Shown: positions 28,349 to 38,226, numbered from the stretch's first letter. The stretch is DNA of 64,000 nucleotides from Novosphingobium resinovorum (GCF_001742225.1 NZ_CP017077.1:124001-188000); one strand, 5' to 3'. Numbers and translations are program-made. Notes: generated from the sequence alone by a model not told the origin.

Positions 28349-28924
28349 ATGAAAGACACAGGCTGGGTTGCTTTGTCGGAATTCTTGCGAAACCCCGGCG
28401 CTGTCGGATCGGCCTTTCCCGCGAGCATGAAGATGGTCGATCATTTACTTGGACCGCTCGACTGGTCAAAGATCGCACTGTTGATCGAATATGGCCCAGG
28501 AAGCGGTCGCTTCACCTTCGAGATACTCCGGCGCATGTGCCCCGACGCGCGGCTCATGGCGATCGAGACCGGCGCAGAGTTCGCCAGGAGCCTGCGCTCG
28601 GACTGCGACGACCACCGGCTGATCGTTGTCGAAGGATCAGCGGCGCAGGTGAACCATCACCTTGGCCGCCATGGCCTCGGCCAGGCCGACTTTGTCGTGA
28701 CCGGCTTGCCGTTCTCGACGCTCGGGCCCGCTGAAGGCGATGCGATCATGCGGGAGACCGCTTTGGCGCTCAAACCTTCCGGGCAGCTTGCGGCCTATCA
28801 GATGCGCACGGCTATCAGGCCCCTCATTGAGCGGCATTTCTCCGACCTGCGCGACGCCTACGAATGGTGGAACATCCCGCCGTGCCATCTCTACTGGGCG
28901 AGCGGGCCGAACCGGAATGCCTAG
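28349..28924 (+). CDS. SAM-dependent phospholipid N-methyltransferase-like protein
   Basis: The protein has 191 residues from the ATG at 28349, which has AAGGAGAGG upstream. The N-terminal FLRNPGAVGSAFPAS and the SAM-binding IEYGPGSGRFTFEIL resemble PmtA-like enzymes, which methylate phosphatidylethanolamine toward phosphatidylcholine. The catalytic loop motif GLPFST is also present. It is divergent from the sensor kinase. Another methyltransferase role is possible. Confidence 0.75.
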   Translation: MKDTGWVALSEFLRNPGAVGSAFPASMKMVDHLLGPLDWSKIALLIEYGPGSGRFTFEILRRMCPDARLMAIETGAEFARSLRSDCDDHRLIVVEGSAAQVNHHLGRHGLGQADFVVTGLPFSTLGPAEGDAIMRETALALKPSGQLAAYQMRTAIRPLIERHFSDLRDAYEWWNIPPCHLYWASGPNRNA

Positions 28925-29010
28925 CGCGCGAGAGCGCGTGAGCGAGACCAAGGCCGTTTCTAGGGAGACCACTCAGACGCCTCACCTACCCAATCAGGCG
29001 AAGCCGCCAG

Positions 29011-29357
29011 TCAGGTGCCGCTTTCTCCACGAAAAGTCGCAACGCGGTAGAGGTAGAAAAGCAAGACCGCGACCATGATCGCCGTGCTCGCAGGTCCGAG
29101 ATTGCGGTCGACCGCATCTAAGCGGCGTCCGAGGATATATCCCGCATGGCCAAGCGCACTCGTCTAGACGCCAGCCCCGGCGGCCGTAAGCAGAACAAAG
29201 CTTGCAAGACCCATCTCGAATATCCCGGCGGGAATCGAGATCGGAGTGCGAATGCCGGGTATCAGGTGGCCCACCGGTACTGCCCAGCGGCTGTGCCGAT
29301 CGAACCAAGGTTGCACGCGCCCGGAGAATAATGGAGCAACCTCGCCGCTCTCCTAAC
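29011..29357 (-). pseudogene. DedA-family membrane protein remnant
   Basis: The minus strand reads VQPWFDRHSRWAVPVGHL, IPGIRTPISIPAGIFEM and LGPASTAIMVAVLLFYLYRV, clearly homologous to the intact DedA protein at 41861-42469. The first half is missing and a TAG interrupts the frame after LTAAGAGV. It is a non-functional paralogue. Confidence 0.75.
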
Positions 29358-29679
29358 GGTTGAGCGCCTTCGCCTTGCGATCGGCCCACTCTTTGCCCGC
29401 GTCACCACCCCAGAGCAACCAGGCGATGAAGCCGGCTGATGGGTCGCTGTCCGAATTCTATTTGTGGGTTTTGCCGTCCTTGTCCACGGCATGCCGTGCG
29501 AAGAAGCTGTGCATCGCCCTCACATCGGCTTCGCTCAGGTCGCGGCGCTCGGCAAGTTGATGCGCCCGAGCGACACCCACTTGGGTTCCGCCTCAGTCGA
29601 ACTTCCCGCGGAGGCGTAGCCCGCGTCGCGCAGCAGACGCCATCCTCAGCGTGGGTTTGAAACTCTGGCTCGACGTCAT
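29354..29679 (-). pseudogene. Conserved small protein with two nonsense mutations
   Basis: From an ATG at 29679 with AGGAGAG upstream, one frame reads MTSSQSFKPTLRMASAARRG..., TGA after GKFD, then GGTQVGVARAHQLAERRDLS, TAG after GKTHK, then PSAGFIAWLLWGGDAGKEW to the stop at 29354. TGA probably replaces CGA and TAG replaces TGG. The family is a small conserved bacterial protein of unknown function (LLWGGDAGKxW ending). Two independent stops argue for genuine decay. Confidence 0.7.
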
Positions 29680-29840
29680 CGCGCTCTCCTATCGTTAAGG
29701 AGAACAATATCCAGCAGTATGGGTTTCGTCGGCGTGATTCCTTTGCATGACACACGCACTGATGTGCATCCGATCACTTCAGAAAGGCGGTCTAACTCCA
29801 ATGTCCTCGTCCACTGCCGCCGCTCCCTTCGCCCGAACGG

Positions 29841-30326
29841 GTGCAGGAACTGCTGTTCGACGCTGCCAGGCTGGGGCGCGACGACGTGATACCGGTCCTG
29901 CTGGAGGCGGTTGCCGATATCGAGGGTGTCGGTGCGAAGGGGCACACCGCCCTGGTCCTCGCGACCTATCATGGTTTCGAAAAGACCGCCGCGCTGCTGT
30001 TGGATCGCGGCGCCGATCCGAACGGCGCGACGGCAAGCGGCAGCCCGCTGATGGGGGTCGCTTTCAAAGGACATCTGCCCATCGCCGACCAACTGCTCGC
30101 CGCCGGTGCGGACCCGAACCTGCGCAACGCTGCGGGACAGACCGCGCTCATGATGAGCGCCCTGTTTGACCGGCGAGAGGTCGTCGAACTTTTGCTTGGC
30201 GCCGGCGCCGATATCAACGCAGTGGATCTTGCTGGGAACGACGCAGCGATCCTTGCGCGAGTGCAGGGCAATGATAGTTTTGTCCAGTGGCTCACCGAGC
30301 GGCAGGAGACACATTCCTCGAGATGA
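29841..30326 (+). CDS. Ankyrin-repeat protein
   Basis: The protein has 161 residues from GTG 29841 with about four ankyrin repeats (GHTALVLATYHGFEKTAALL, ADPNGATASGSPLMGVAFKG, and so on). It probably mediates protein-protein contacts. An ATG at 29801 in another frame, with sequence resembling a natural N-terminus, hints that a small indel has moved the original start; the GTG start would still give a nearly complete protein. Ankyrin proteins of this type are often found beside catalase, but none is here. Confidence 0.75.
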   Translation: MQELLFDAARLGRDDVIPVLLEAVADIEGVGAKGHTALVLATYHGFEKTAALLLDRGADPNGATASGSPLMGVAFKGHLPIADQLLAAGADPNLRNAAGQTALMMSALFDRREVVELLLGAGADINAVDLAGNDAAILARVQGNDSFVQWLTERQETHSSR

Positions 30327-30369
30327 TTGAGCCGCTTCCGAGATTTTTCACCTGGAACAGTCAGCGGAT

Positions 30370-30963
30370 CTAGGCCAGTCCATTCGGGGATGCTGGCCAT
30401 TCCCCTTCCACCAATGTGGGTAGACTTTCGAACCAGGCGCGCGATCCCTTCAGATTCAGCTGGTCGCGGGCGAAATCTATCTCACACCGATCGATGGCTC
30501 GCAATTCTTCGCCAAGACCCCCAATCCCGCTCGAAGCCACGACAATATAGCTGACGCTGCCGCTCTCGCAGGAGAGGAGGGCTTCGACCGCCTTGCCGAT
30601 CGCCTTTCCATCGCGGAGAAGGACAGGCATGCCGGCGATGCCGGTCGCAGTGAACAGGGTCGGAAATCGGGAGCGCCGACTTGCTTCGGTGGCGGACTTA
30701 CCGCCATCCTCATAGGCTCGCTGCCTGCCTAGCCAGCGCCGGATACCAATGAGATTGACGAGTGTAAGGAAGCCATTGCTAGCGATGAGATTGGTTTGCT
30801 GTGACGAAAGCCCGACAACAGACCAGGCGATCGAACCGACGGTGAAAACGACAAAACCCCAGCCCGTCACACGCGCGCCAAGATTGGCCGCAGTCATCAT
30901 TGCAGCGATCATCGTAGCGGCGGGCGCGATCCAACCGGCTAGATCTTCCAAAAGCAGCTCCAT
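30370..30963 (-). CDS. Membrane protein with PRC-barrel domain
   Basis: The protein has 197 residues. Two or three N-terminal hydrophobic helices (about 10-65) are followed by a soluble C-terminal domain with the PRC-barrel pattern (GMPVLLRDGKAIGKAVEALL, SYIVVASSGIGGLGEEL, RCEIDFARDQLNL). PRC domains bind proteins or RNA at the membrane. The start is the ATG at 30963; the GTG one codon before is an alternative. Confidence 0.7.
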   Translation of the reverse strand: MELLLEDLAGWIAPAATMIAAMMTAANLGARVTGWGFVVFTVGSIAWSVVGLSSQQTNLIASNGFLTLVNLIGIRRWLGRQRAYEDGGKSATEASRRSRFPTLFTATGIAGMPVLLRDGKAIGKAVEALLSCESGSVSYIVVASSGIGGLGEELRAIDRCEIDFARDQLNLKGSRAWFESLPTLVEGEWPASPNGLA

Positions 30964-31408
30964 CACTAAATATGAAAATCGGAAACGCGAAGGGCACCTG
31001 ATAACGCTCGAAATCCGAGTTCAGCTGCGTGCGTTTGCTGTATCCCCTGTGCAATAAGCTCACGCCGGACCCAAAGAGTTCCAGTGGTATGATCTGTTGA
31101 AACATTCCAGACGGTACGGGTGCAGCTTGCGATACTGCCCTCTATGTTCCGTCGGCCGGCAAGCGAGCTATGTGTCCAGCAGCCAAGAGATGATGATGCA
31201 AAACGCCAACCCGGCTTGGACGCAGGGGTTTTTCGCGCGTTTCTCAACGCCGACCTCCCTGACTTTTGTTTGTGCCGACATCGAGCAGCTTTCGATCAGC
31301 CATGCTCGCTCTCCGTAGATGCAAGAAGAGCCCATGATCCAGCCTGCCGTTCTCTCACCTGGAACCCAGGGCACCGTAACTCCATTTTAGAATCTGGAGG
31401 TCAAAGCG
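30964..31408. other. No gene assigned
   Basis: About 445 bp. Minus-strand frames at 30966-31374 stay open but have poor composition and no ribosome-binding site, so I do not call them. Confidence 0.3.
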
Positions 31409-31672
31409 ATGGCGAATGGCTGGGCGCGCGACGGCGCGGTGCAGGATCAGATAGACGATACGGTCAGGGACGCTGTACAGCGCGCGCGAACTATGATGCC
31501 CGCTGGCGAGAGCGCAGAGTATTGCGACGACTGCGGCGAGGACATACCCGAGCGCCGGCGGCAGGCGTTGCCCGGCACCCGTACCTGCGTTGCGTGCCAG
31601 TCGATACGTGACGCTACTCTACGTTCTGTCGGCATAAATCGCCGGGGCAGCAAGGATAGCCAGCTCAAATAA
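31409..31672 (+). CDS. DksA/TraR-type zinc-finger protein
   Basis: The protein has 87 residues. The C4 zinc finger CDDCGEDIPERRRQALPGTR followed by CVAC is the DksA/TraR signature. The short length matches the TraR-like group, which binds RNA polymerase through the secondary channel. GGAGG lies about 9 bases before the ATG. Such proteins are common on plasmids and modulate host stringent-response promoters. Confidence 0.9.
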   Translation: MANGWARDGAVQDQIDDTVRDAVQRARTMMPAGESAEYCDDCGEDIPERRRQALPGTRTCVACQSIRDATLRSVGINRRGSKDSQLK

Positions 31673-31753
31673 TTTGCCTTCAACGTTGCTGGTCACGGCG
31701 ATAGCTTGCGTGCAGATGGTTGGTCCCACGGGCAACGCTCCTTTGGTGTCGCA

Positions 31754-32557
31754 TCACGGCCGTCGAGTGCGGCGTGCGACCTTTTTGTCGGAAAGCTCCA
31801 CCCAGACGGGCGCATGGTCGCTCGACTTCTCCCAACCCCGCACATGAGCATCCACCTGGGCATCGACGAGCCGGTCACGCAGGAGCGGACTAAGCAACAG
31901 ATGGTCAATGCGCAGGCCGGCGTTTCGGCCATAGGCGTTCCGAAAATAATCCCAGAAGGTGTAGATTTTCTGGTCCGGATGAATCTTCCGAAGCGCATCC
32001 GTCCAGCCCTGATCGAGAAGCCGGGAAAAGGCCGCCCGGACTTCGGGCGCGAATAAGGCATCGTCGAGCCAGCGTTCGGGCTTATAGACGTCGCGCTCGG
32101 TCGGCATGACGTTGAAATCGCCGAGCAGAATCACCGGAGCTCCGGTTTGCAACAGTTCCGCAGCATTATCGATGAGCCGGTCGAACCAGCGCAGTTTGTA
32201 ATCAAACTTCGGCCCGGGACGCGGATTGCCATTCGGAAGGTAAAGGCCGGCGACGAGCACGCCGTTAACCGCGGCTTCGATATACCGGCTCTGGCTGCTG
32301 TCGGGGTCATCCGGCAATCCGCGGCGGGTCTAATGAATTTCGCCGATACGGCTGAGGATGGCGACGCCGTTCCAGCTCTTCTGGCCATGCCAGATCGCCT
32401 GATAGCCAAGCTCGCGAAAAGCGCTTTGCGGAAACTTCTCCTGCGGCGCCTTCAGTTCCTGAAGCATGACTATGTCCGGCTCGGCCTCGGCCAGCCAGCG
32501 ATCGAGGACCGGCAGACGGCCGTTGACGCCGTTCACATTGTAAGTGGCGATCTTCAC
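31754..32557 (-). pseudogene. xth: Exodeoxyribonuclease III with one nonsense mutation
   Basis: From GTG 32557 the frame reads KIATYNVNGVNGRLPVLDRW, LQELKAPQEKFP (catalytic Glu), SWNGVAILSRIGEIH, then TAG at 32330-32332, then TRRGLPDDPDSSQS and onward through LLGDFNVMPTERDVY, DHLLLSP and SSDHAPVWVEL in the same frame. Only the TAG (probably from GAG or CAG) breaks it. The GTG overlaps the ligD stop by 4 bases (GTGA), so xth follows ligD in one operon. The enzyme would trim 3' ends or AP sites in repair. Confidence 0.85.
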
Positions 32558-35075
32558 AAATCCGGGAGTATCTGGTCGGCGTGGCCCCAGTGTGCGAGTG
32601 CCCTGGACCGTGCTCGTCGCACCATCTCGGCGGCATCGCCGATATGCCAATGGGCCGGACTGTCGAGATCGCGCAAATCTTCCCAACTGAGCGGCACGGC
32701 AATCGGCGCGAAGGGCCGCGAACGCGCGCTGTACGGCATAACCGCAGTGGCACCGCGCTGATTGCGAAGATAGTCGATGAAGATGCGACCGGTACGTTTT
32801 GCCTTGGCGAGCGCTGCGGTGAAGCTGTCGGGGGCGGCCTGCGCCATGGCCATGGCGAAACGATGCGCAAAATCCTTGACCACAGGCCACTCGGCGGTCG
32901 GCATCAGTGGCGCGATGACATGAACGCCCTTACCGCCGGTCGCCATCGGAAAGGTCGTAAGCCCCATCTGGCCGAGCACGTCCTGAAGATGGAAGGCAGC
33001 GGAGACGACATCCTTGAACTCCAGACCCTCGTCCGGATCAAGATCGAAAACCAGTCGGTCTGCCTTCTCGACGTCCTCGATCCGGACGCCCCAGCCATGG
33101 AACTCGATCGTGCCCATCTGAACACAGGTCAGAAGTCCGGCGGGCGTGTCCACGAACAGATAGGGTTCGTCATGCCCATCCTTCTCGCGGATCGCGACAT
33201 GTTTGACCTCGTCGCCGAAGCTGCCGGCATCATGCTTCTGGAAGAAGCATTTTTTGTCGCGCCCTTGCGGACAACGCACGAGGCTGATCGGGCGGCTGCC
33301 GGTCCAGGGCAGCATAATCTCCGCAACGGCTTCATAATTGTCGGCGAGTTGACCTTTGGTGAGCTTGCCCTCTGGGAAGATTACGCGCTCGCGGTTACTG
33401 ATCGTGACGGTGCTCTTGGCATTCGGAACGGTCAGATCGCCGACCGGCGCTTCGATCTCGATCACCACTGCTTCGGGCTTCTTGTCCTCTCGCAGCCCCA
33501 GATAACTCGAATGGCGCAACACGCCTTGTCGGTGAACTCGATGAAGGCGACCTCGGCAACGAGCTTCGGCTTGACCCAGTGGGCACCGCGCACTGCCGCA
33601 GGGGGTGCCTTCACGGTTGCGCTCTTTTGTTCGAGCGGCGTCATCAAGGCCATCAGACGCTCGATCTCGTCGCCGGTGAACCCCGTTCCAACCTTGCCTG
33701 CGTATCGCAGCACACCCTTCTCGTTCACGCCCAGCAGCAAAGCGCGAAAGCCGCGCTGCTTGTCCGACGGTGTCCATCCGACGACGACGAACTCCTGGCG
33801 GCGGATACACTTGGTCTTGACCCAGGTCCCCGAACGCGAGCCAGAGTAACGCGCGTCGGTGCGTTTCGAGATGACGCCCTCCAGTCCCGCACCACAGAAG
33901 CTGTTGAAAAGCTGTTCGCCGCGCCCGATGATATGGTCGGAATAGCGCAAGTGGCCTTGGCCCTCGCCGATCAGCGCGGCGAGCAGCGCTTTGCGCTCCA
34001 GCAAGGGCCGCTGCGTCAGATCTACGCCGTTGAGCTCGAGCAGGTCGAATGCAAAATAATCGACCGCATTGGGGTCGCTTTTGAGCGCTGCCTGCAAAGC
34101 CTGGAAGCTGGTGCGTCCGTCCGGCAGGATCACGATCGCTTCGCCATCGATCAAGGCACTGGCTGCGTCGAGCGTGACGGCGTCGCCGATCAGCCCGGCG
34201 AAGCGGTCCGACCAATCCAAACCCGAACGCGTATAGGCGCGACCCTCGCCATTGCCGATGGCGAGCAGCGTGCGGTATCCGTCATATTTGAGCTCATGCA
34301 GCCAGCGATCGCCCGGCGGCACATGATCGACGAGAGCCGCCAATTGCACAGGCTGGAACGGCGGCAGGATACCGCCACCCTTCTTCCGCTTTGGCGCCTT
34401 GGGTGGAGTTTTGGCTTGCGCCTTTGCGGGGACGGAGGCCGCTGGCGATGGCTTGGCTTTTGATCTTGCAACCGGCTTGCCGGCCGCGATCTCTTCCATT
34501 GTGCGTCCGCTCTCGATGCTGGTCAGATGGAGCCCGACCAGATCGTCTGAGCCGCCGGCAAAGGCGTCGTTGACCTTGCGCAATATCCAGTTCTCGCCCT
34601 TTTCCTTGCCGCGCGGCTTCATACGAAACAGGATCCATTCGCCCTGCATCCGGCGCCCGTGAAGGATGAAATGAAGATGGCCCTGCGGCAGGGTCTCGCG
34701 CGGTTTCTTGCCGGCGATCGTTTCCCATGTTCCGTTGTCCCCCAGCATGACAGTGCCCCCACCATACTCGCCCTTGGAAATGGTGCCCTCGAACCGGGCG
34801 TAGTCAAGCGGATGGTCCTCGGTCCGCACGGCCAGCCTTTTGTCATCCGGATTGGCACTTGGCCCACGCGTCACAGCCCAGCTGAGCAGGACGCCGTCCA
34901 GCTCAAGGCGAAAATCATAGTGCAGACGGGATGCGGCATGTTTCTGGACGACAAAGCCGTTGCCGGCGGCAGGTTGTGTCGCTCCGGACGGTTCGGCCGT
35001 GCGCGCGAAGTCGCGCTTGGCGCGGTAGGCGGCGAGACTGTCCTTTGTCTTGGTCTGTGCCTTTGCCTTTGCCAT
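32554..35075 (-). pseudogene. ligD: ATP-dependent DNA ligase D, 1-base frameshift
   Basis: Domains run phosphoesterase (HYDFRLELDG, His52; FEGTISKGEYGGG), ligase (LHELKYDGYR with adenylated Lys263; the ligase core ends near EFTDK) and primase-polymerase (LVFDLDPDEGLEFKDVV, ATGGKGVHVIAPL). The phosphoesterase-ligase-polymerase order is that of Pseudomonas LigD. The frame shifts at about 33525 within GACAAGG-CGTG, where one G appears missing; restoring it gives EFTDKGVLRHSSYLGL. As sequenced, the polymerase half would not be translated with the rest. It works with Ku (36758-37651) in end joining. Confidence 0.9.
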
Positions 35076-35170
35076 GTCGACCTCGGATTCCTTTGTTCCT
35101 TAATCCGCAGATGCCGTGACTCGTTCCTGTGCCGCCCAAGCGTCCTGGACGTGTCGCATCTGGACACCGA

Positions 35171-36106
35171 TCACTTTGGGTCGATTGAGCGCGCGAAACG
35201 GTAGCTGGTCTGCTCGAACTTCAAGGCCCGGAAGAAATTGTGGGAGTTCCTGACCTCGATGTCGCTCATCGCTTCAAGCCGCGTGCAACCTGCCTTGCGC
35301 AGCGACGTCATGGCTTCATCGACCAAAGCGGTGGCGATCCCTTTTCTTCGGTGCGCTTCTGTGACGAGCAGCATTGTCAGTCTGCCGACCGGGCCATGCT
35401 GGATCATGGGAATGACGGCCCAGGCGCAGCAACCGACGACCTCTCCCAATTCCGCAACGGCCATGCCGGCATCCGCCTTGAGCGCTGCCTTCAGATTTCG
35501 CGCGATGCCGAGTTCGTCAAACTTGACCGCCGACAACTGTCGCACGAGCGGGACGAGTGCCTCCGCATCGGCTGCCGTCGCGGTTCGAATGACCAGTTTC
35601 AACTCGGGGACCGGCGCTGGATCGGGGCGGCGGTCGTTTCGAGGAGATGCTAATCTGACGCTCGCAGCCTCTTTCGCGGCGGTTTTACGCTGATCTGCTG
35701 ACTGCTTCTCGGCCTTGTTGCGACCTTTCGAAGGTGCTCGGCTTTGCGATTCCGACTGTCCTACCGACCTGCGTTTTGCGCGTGGCCGGATGACCGATTC
35801 CGGATATTCATCTTTGCCATCATTGCCGCCAGTGGGTCGGGCTTTCGGTGCCGGTCTGGCGGGGGTGCTTTCTGCCGATGCTTTCCAGCTGCCGGCGGCA
35901 CCGGCACGCAGATAGGCCTCAACGTCTTCGGCCGACGCTTCCAGTCCGTTGGCACCGATGCCGAGCAAGGGCTTGCCCCCTGCATCGGTAAGCCCGAACT
36001 TGCCATAGTCGCCGACGCCGGGTTTGCGCTTTCGTGATTTTAAGAGCTTGAGGCCGCGATGCTGGGCCATGTCGCGCAGTTTTTCATCGCTTCCCACCTC
36101 TGCCAT
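35171..36106 (-). CDS. GNAT acetyltransferase with basic N-terminal extension
   Basis: The protein has 311 residues. Residues 1-65 form a small domain (RGLKLLKSRKRKPGVGDYG), about 65-160 is a Lys/Arg/Ser-rich linker, and the C-terminal 150 residues are a GNAT domain with the acetyl-CoA loop LLVTEAHRRKGIATALVDEA. The basic linker suggests DNA association. It lies between ku and ligD, so it may modify a repair protein (inference). It resembles some Ku/LigD-associated acetyltransferases only by location. Confidence 0.78.
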   Translation of the reverse strand: MAEVGSDEKLRDMAQHRGLKLLKSRKRKPGVGDYGKFGLTDAGGKPLLGIGANGLEASAEDVEAYLRAGAAGSWKASAESTPARPAPKARPTGGNDGKDEYPESVIRPRAKRRSVGQSESQSRAPSKGRNKAEKQSADQRKTAAKEAASVRLASPRNDRRPDPAPVPELKLVIRTATAADAEALVPLVRQLSAVKFDELGIARNLKAALKADAGMAVAELGEVVGCCAWAVIPMIQHGPVGRLTMLLVTEAHRRKGIATALVDEAMTSLRKAGCTRLEAMSDIEVRNSHNFFRALKFEQTSYRFARSIDPK

Positions 36107-36243
36107 CCTGCCAAAACCCCTTACCTGGCGCCTGGTTCATGGAACCTCGAAACCGAATCTGAGCGTGCCTTCATCCGGCCATACTTCGGACTCGGGTCGG
36201 CTTTCGGCAGGGAACATCTCGGCGGCTCTGTCGCTGGGTGCTT

Positions 36244-36522
36244 ATGCGCGCCTGCCGCTTCAACAATTCTTCGATGATCGAGCGTGCCGTGTTCGACGAA
36301 GCGGCAGGCACGCTGTGCATCTCGTTTCGTCAGACCGGCAAATATCTCTACCATGACGTGCCTTCCACTGTCTTCGACGACTTGTGCAAGGCCGCCTCGG
36401 CGGGCAGGTTCTTCAACGAGCAGATCAAGGGGCGCTTCGCGCACCGTCGCGACCCTGAACGCCGGCGTTTCGGTCCCACGGATGAAACTCCATCAGGTCT
36501 CCCCGAGCACCCGATAGACTGA
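36244..36522 (+). CDS. KTSC-domain protein
   Basis: The protein has about 92 residues. SSMIERAVFDEAAGTLCISF, then GKYLYHDVPSTVFDDLCKA and FFNEQIKGRF match the KTSC domain, seen alone or fused to lysyl-tRNA-synthetase-like proteins, with proposed nucleic-acid-linked roles. The last 20 residues overlap the convergent gene at 36493. The start is uncertain between ATG 36244 and ATG 36274. Confidence 0.75.
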   Translation: MRACRFNNSSMIERAVFDEAAGTLCISFRQTGKYLYHDVPSTVFDDLCKAASAGRFFNEQIKGRFAHRRDPERRRFGPTDETPSGLPEHPID

Positions 36523-36753
36523 CATCAGGTGCTGGCCGGCAACGGCGCGTGCGCGGGGCGATCGCACAGTTTCCTCATTGGTTTCGTGGAGCATCGTCAG
36601 CATATCGAGCACCTCCTGACGTGGCATGCCGGTTTCGAGCAGGTGCGTGCCGATCAGCGCCAGAAGGTTGCTCCAGAGTGTGATCGCGCCCTCCGCAAAC
36701 GCCGCATCATCATCGTCGTTGCTGCCGGGGGTCTTGCGAATTGGATTGGGCAT
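36493..36753 (-). CDS. Small helical protein next to ku
   Basis: The protein has 86 residues from the ATG at 36753. It is acidic near the start (GSNDDDDAAFAEG) and then alpha-helical (ITLWSNLLALIGTHLLETG). It lies 4 bp downstream of ku, so it is probably co-transcribed. No family is recognised. Confidence 0.6.
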   Translation of the reverse strand: MPNPIRKTPGSNDDDDAAFAEGAITLWSNLLALIGTHLLETGMPRQEVLDMLTMLHETNEETVRSPRARAVAGQHLMSVYRVLGET

Positions 36754-36757
36754 AGGA

Positions 36758-37651
36758 TTATGCCCGCTTGCGCGTCGTCTTCGGCGGGGATTTCGTCGCT
36801 GGCTCCTTGGCGGCGCCCTTCGTTGCCTTTTTGGCGGGTGCCTTCTTCCCAGCGGGCTTGGCATCGCCGCTGCCGAGCGATTTCTTGAGCGCCGCCATCA
36901 GATCGACGACGTTGCTACCCCGCGTATCAGCTTCGCTATCGTCCGCGTCGATGTTGAGGGTCTTTCCCTTCTTCTTGCGCTCGATCAGATCCTTCAGCGC
37001 GTCGACATAGCGGTCATGGAAATCGGCGGCATCGAACTTTCCGGTCTTCTTGTCGATCAGGGTGGTGGCGAGATCGAGAAGCTCGTCATCGGGATCGCCG
37101 TCGCCGATTTCGCGGAAATAGCTCGCCGCCTTATTCACCTCATCGGCATAACGCAGGGTTTCCATCACCATTCCCCGTCCGCAGGCCTTTATACTGACGA
37201 CATATTCCCGCCCGCGCATCGCAAGCTGACCAAGTCCGATTTTCCGGCTGCGGCGAAGCGCCTCGCGCAGTACGATGAAGGCTTCTTCTGCCAGATCGTC
37301 TGCGGGAACGACATAATAGGGTTTTTCAAAATAGATCGGGTCGATGTCGTGGCTGTCGACGAACTGGGTCAGCTCCAAGGTCTTCTTGCTCTCCAGCTTG
37401 ACGCCCTCGATCTCTTTCTCATCGAGCAGGACATATTCGCCCTTGGCATATTCAAAGCCTTTGACGATCTCGTCGAGGTCGACCGGGCCGATGCCGGGCA
37501 CGACCTTCTCATATTTGATGCGTTTGCCAGACGGCTCGTGAATCTGATTGAACGCAATCGTCGCGCCGCTTTTGGTCGCCGAATAGATTTCGACGGGGAT
37601 TGAAACCAGAGCCAGTCGAATCTGGCCTTTCCAATAAGGTCTTGCAGCCAT
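36758..37651 (-). CDS. ku: Ku DNA end-binding protein
   Basis: The protein has 297 residues from the ATG at 37651 (MAARPYWKGQIRLALVSIPV, the typical bacterial Ku start). The Ku core runs to about 255 (YEKVVPGIGPVDLDEIVKGF, YYVVPADDLAEEAFIVLREA) and is followed by a Lys/Ala/Pro-rich tail that usually helps DNA binding and LigD recruitment. Bacterial Ku forms a ring on double-strand ends and recruits LigD. The gene is intact while its partner ligD is frameshifted. Confidence 0.95.
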   Translation of the reverse strand: MAARPYWKGQIRLALVSIPVEIYSATKSGATIAFNQIHEPSGKRIKYEKVVPGIGPVDLDEIVKGFEYAKGEYVLLDEKEIEGVKLESKKTLELTQFVDSHDIDPIYFEKPYYVVPADDLAEEAFIVLREALRRSRKIGLGQLAMRGREYVVSIKACGRGMVMETLRYADEVNKAASYFREIGDGDPDDELLDLATTLIDKKTGKFDAADFHDRYVDALKDLIERKKKGKTLNIDADDSEADTRGSNVVDLMAALKKSLGSGDAKPAGKKAPAKKATKGAAKEPATKSPPKTTRKRA

Positions 37652-37989
37652 GATCGTCTCCAACGCATCATGCCGATAACTGTCTCCGGCAAACAGCGTT
37701 CCTGGGCCAAGAGGCAAGCGCTTCAAGCACCATTGTGCATCAACCGCAGGTTTGGCCTACGAATGCGATGCCCGTCCTGAAATGACGGATTAATGTCCGC
37801 TGAGGAAACCGCCAAAATCGACGGCCCGTGCGTGGTCCAGCAAATGTTCGTACGGCTCGGCGACGTTGTCTGGGCTTAAAGCTGCAAGCAGCTTGAGGTG
37901 TTGTGGAAACCACCGGTTCTTGGGCAATGAAGACAGCCAGGGAGAAGAGCCTGTCTATCCGGGTTCGATCTGACCGATCTGGCGAGCGA
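37652..37989. other. No gene seen
   Basis: A 340-bp stretch upstream of ku with no convincing gene; it probably contains the ku promoter and the damaged left edge of a recombinase remnant. Confidence 0.35.
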
Positions 37990-38226
37990 TTTGCGGGGTG
38001 CCCAGAAGGGCGAACTGCCCTATCTGTCTGCGGCGATCCAGCGCGTTGGCTGGCGCGTATCAGTGGGCATTTCACTCGGATCGTGCTAATCAAGACCTGT
38101 TCAGCGGAGATGAAGATCCGGTGGGGTCATGGATGCGCTACGCTGCAAATCGCCGCGTATTCAACGCAGCCCCAATCTCTAGCCTGAGCATGTCGCCGCT
38201 TATCGGCTGATGCAGAAACTGCGCTG
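37990..38226 (+). pseudogene. Degenerate tyrosine-recombinase C-terminus, copy 2
   Basis: CGTATCAGTGGGCATTTCAC and the following bases correspond to the RISGHSTRVGLNQDLFASGED region of the intact recombinase, with several indels; the end near 38200-38226 (CGGCTGATGCAGAAACTG) corresponds to GRLMRKLG. The catalytic Tyr region is scrambled. Its position 50 bp before a small hydrophobic gene matches the pair at 13.6-15.1 kb. Confidence 0.65.

Noticed and set aside
30966..31374. Overlapping minus-strand frames near 31 kb
   Set aside because: Composition is poor, starts lack ribosome-binding sites and no family is recognised.
32581..33849. 422-codon plus-strand frame opposite ligD
   Set aside because: It is an antisense shadow of the ligD coding region.
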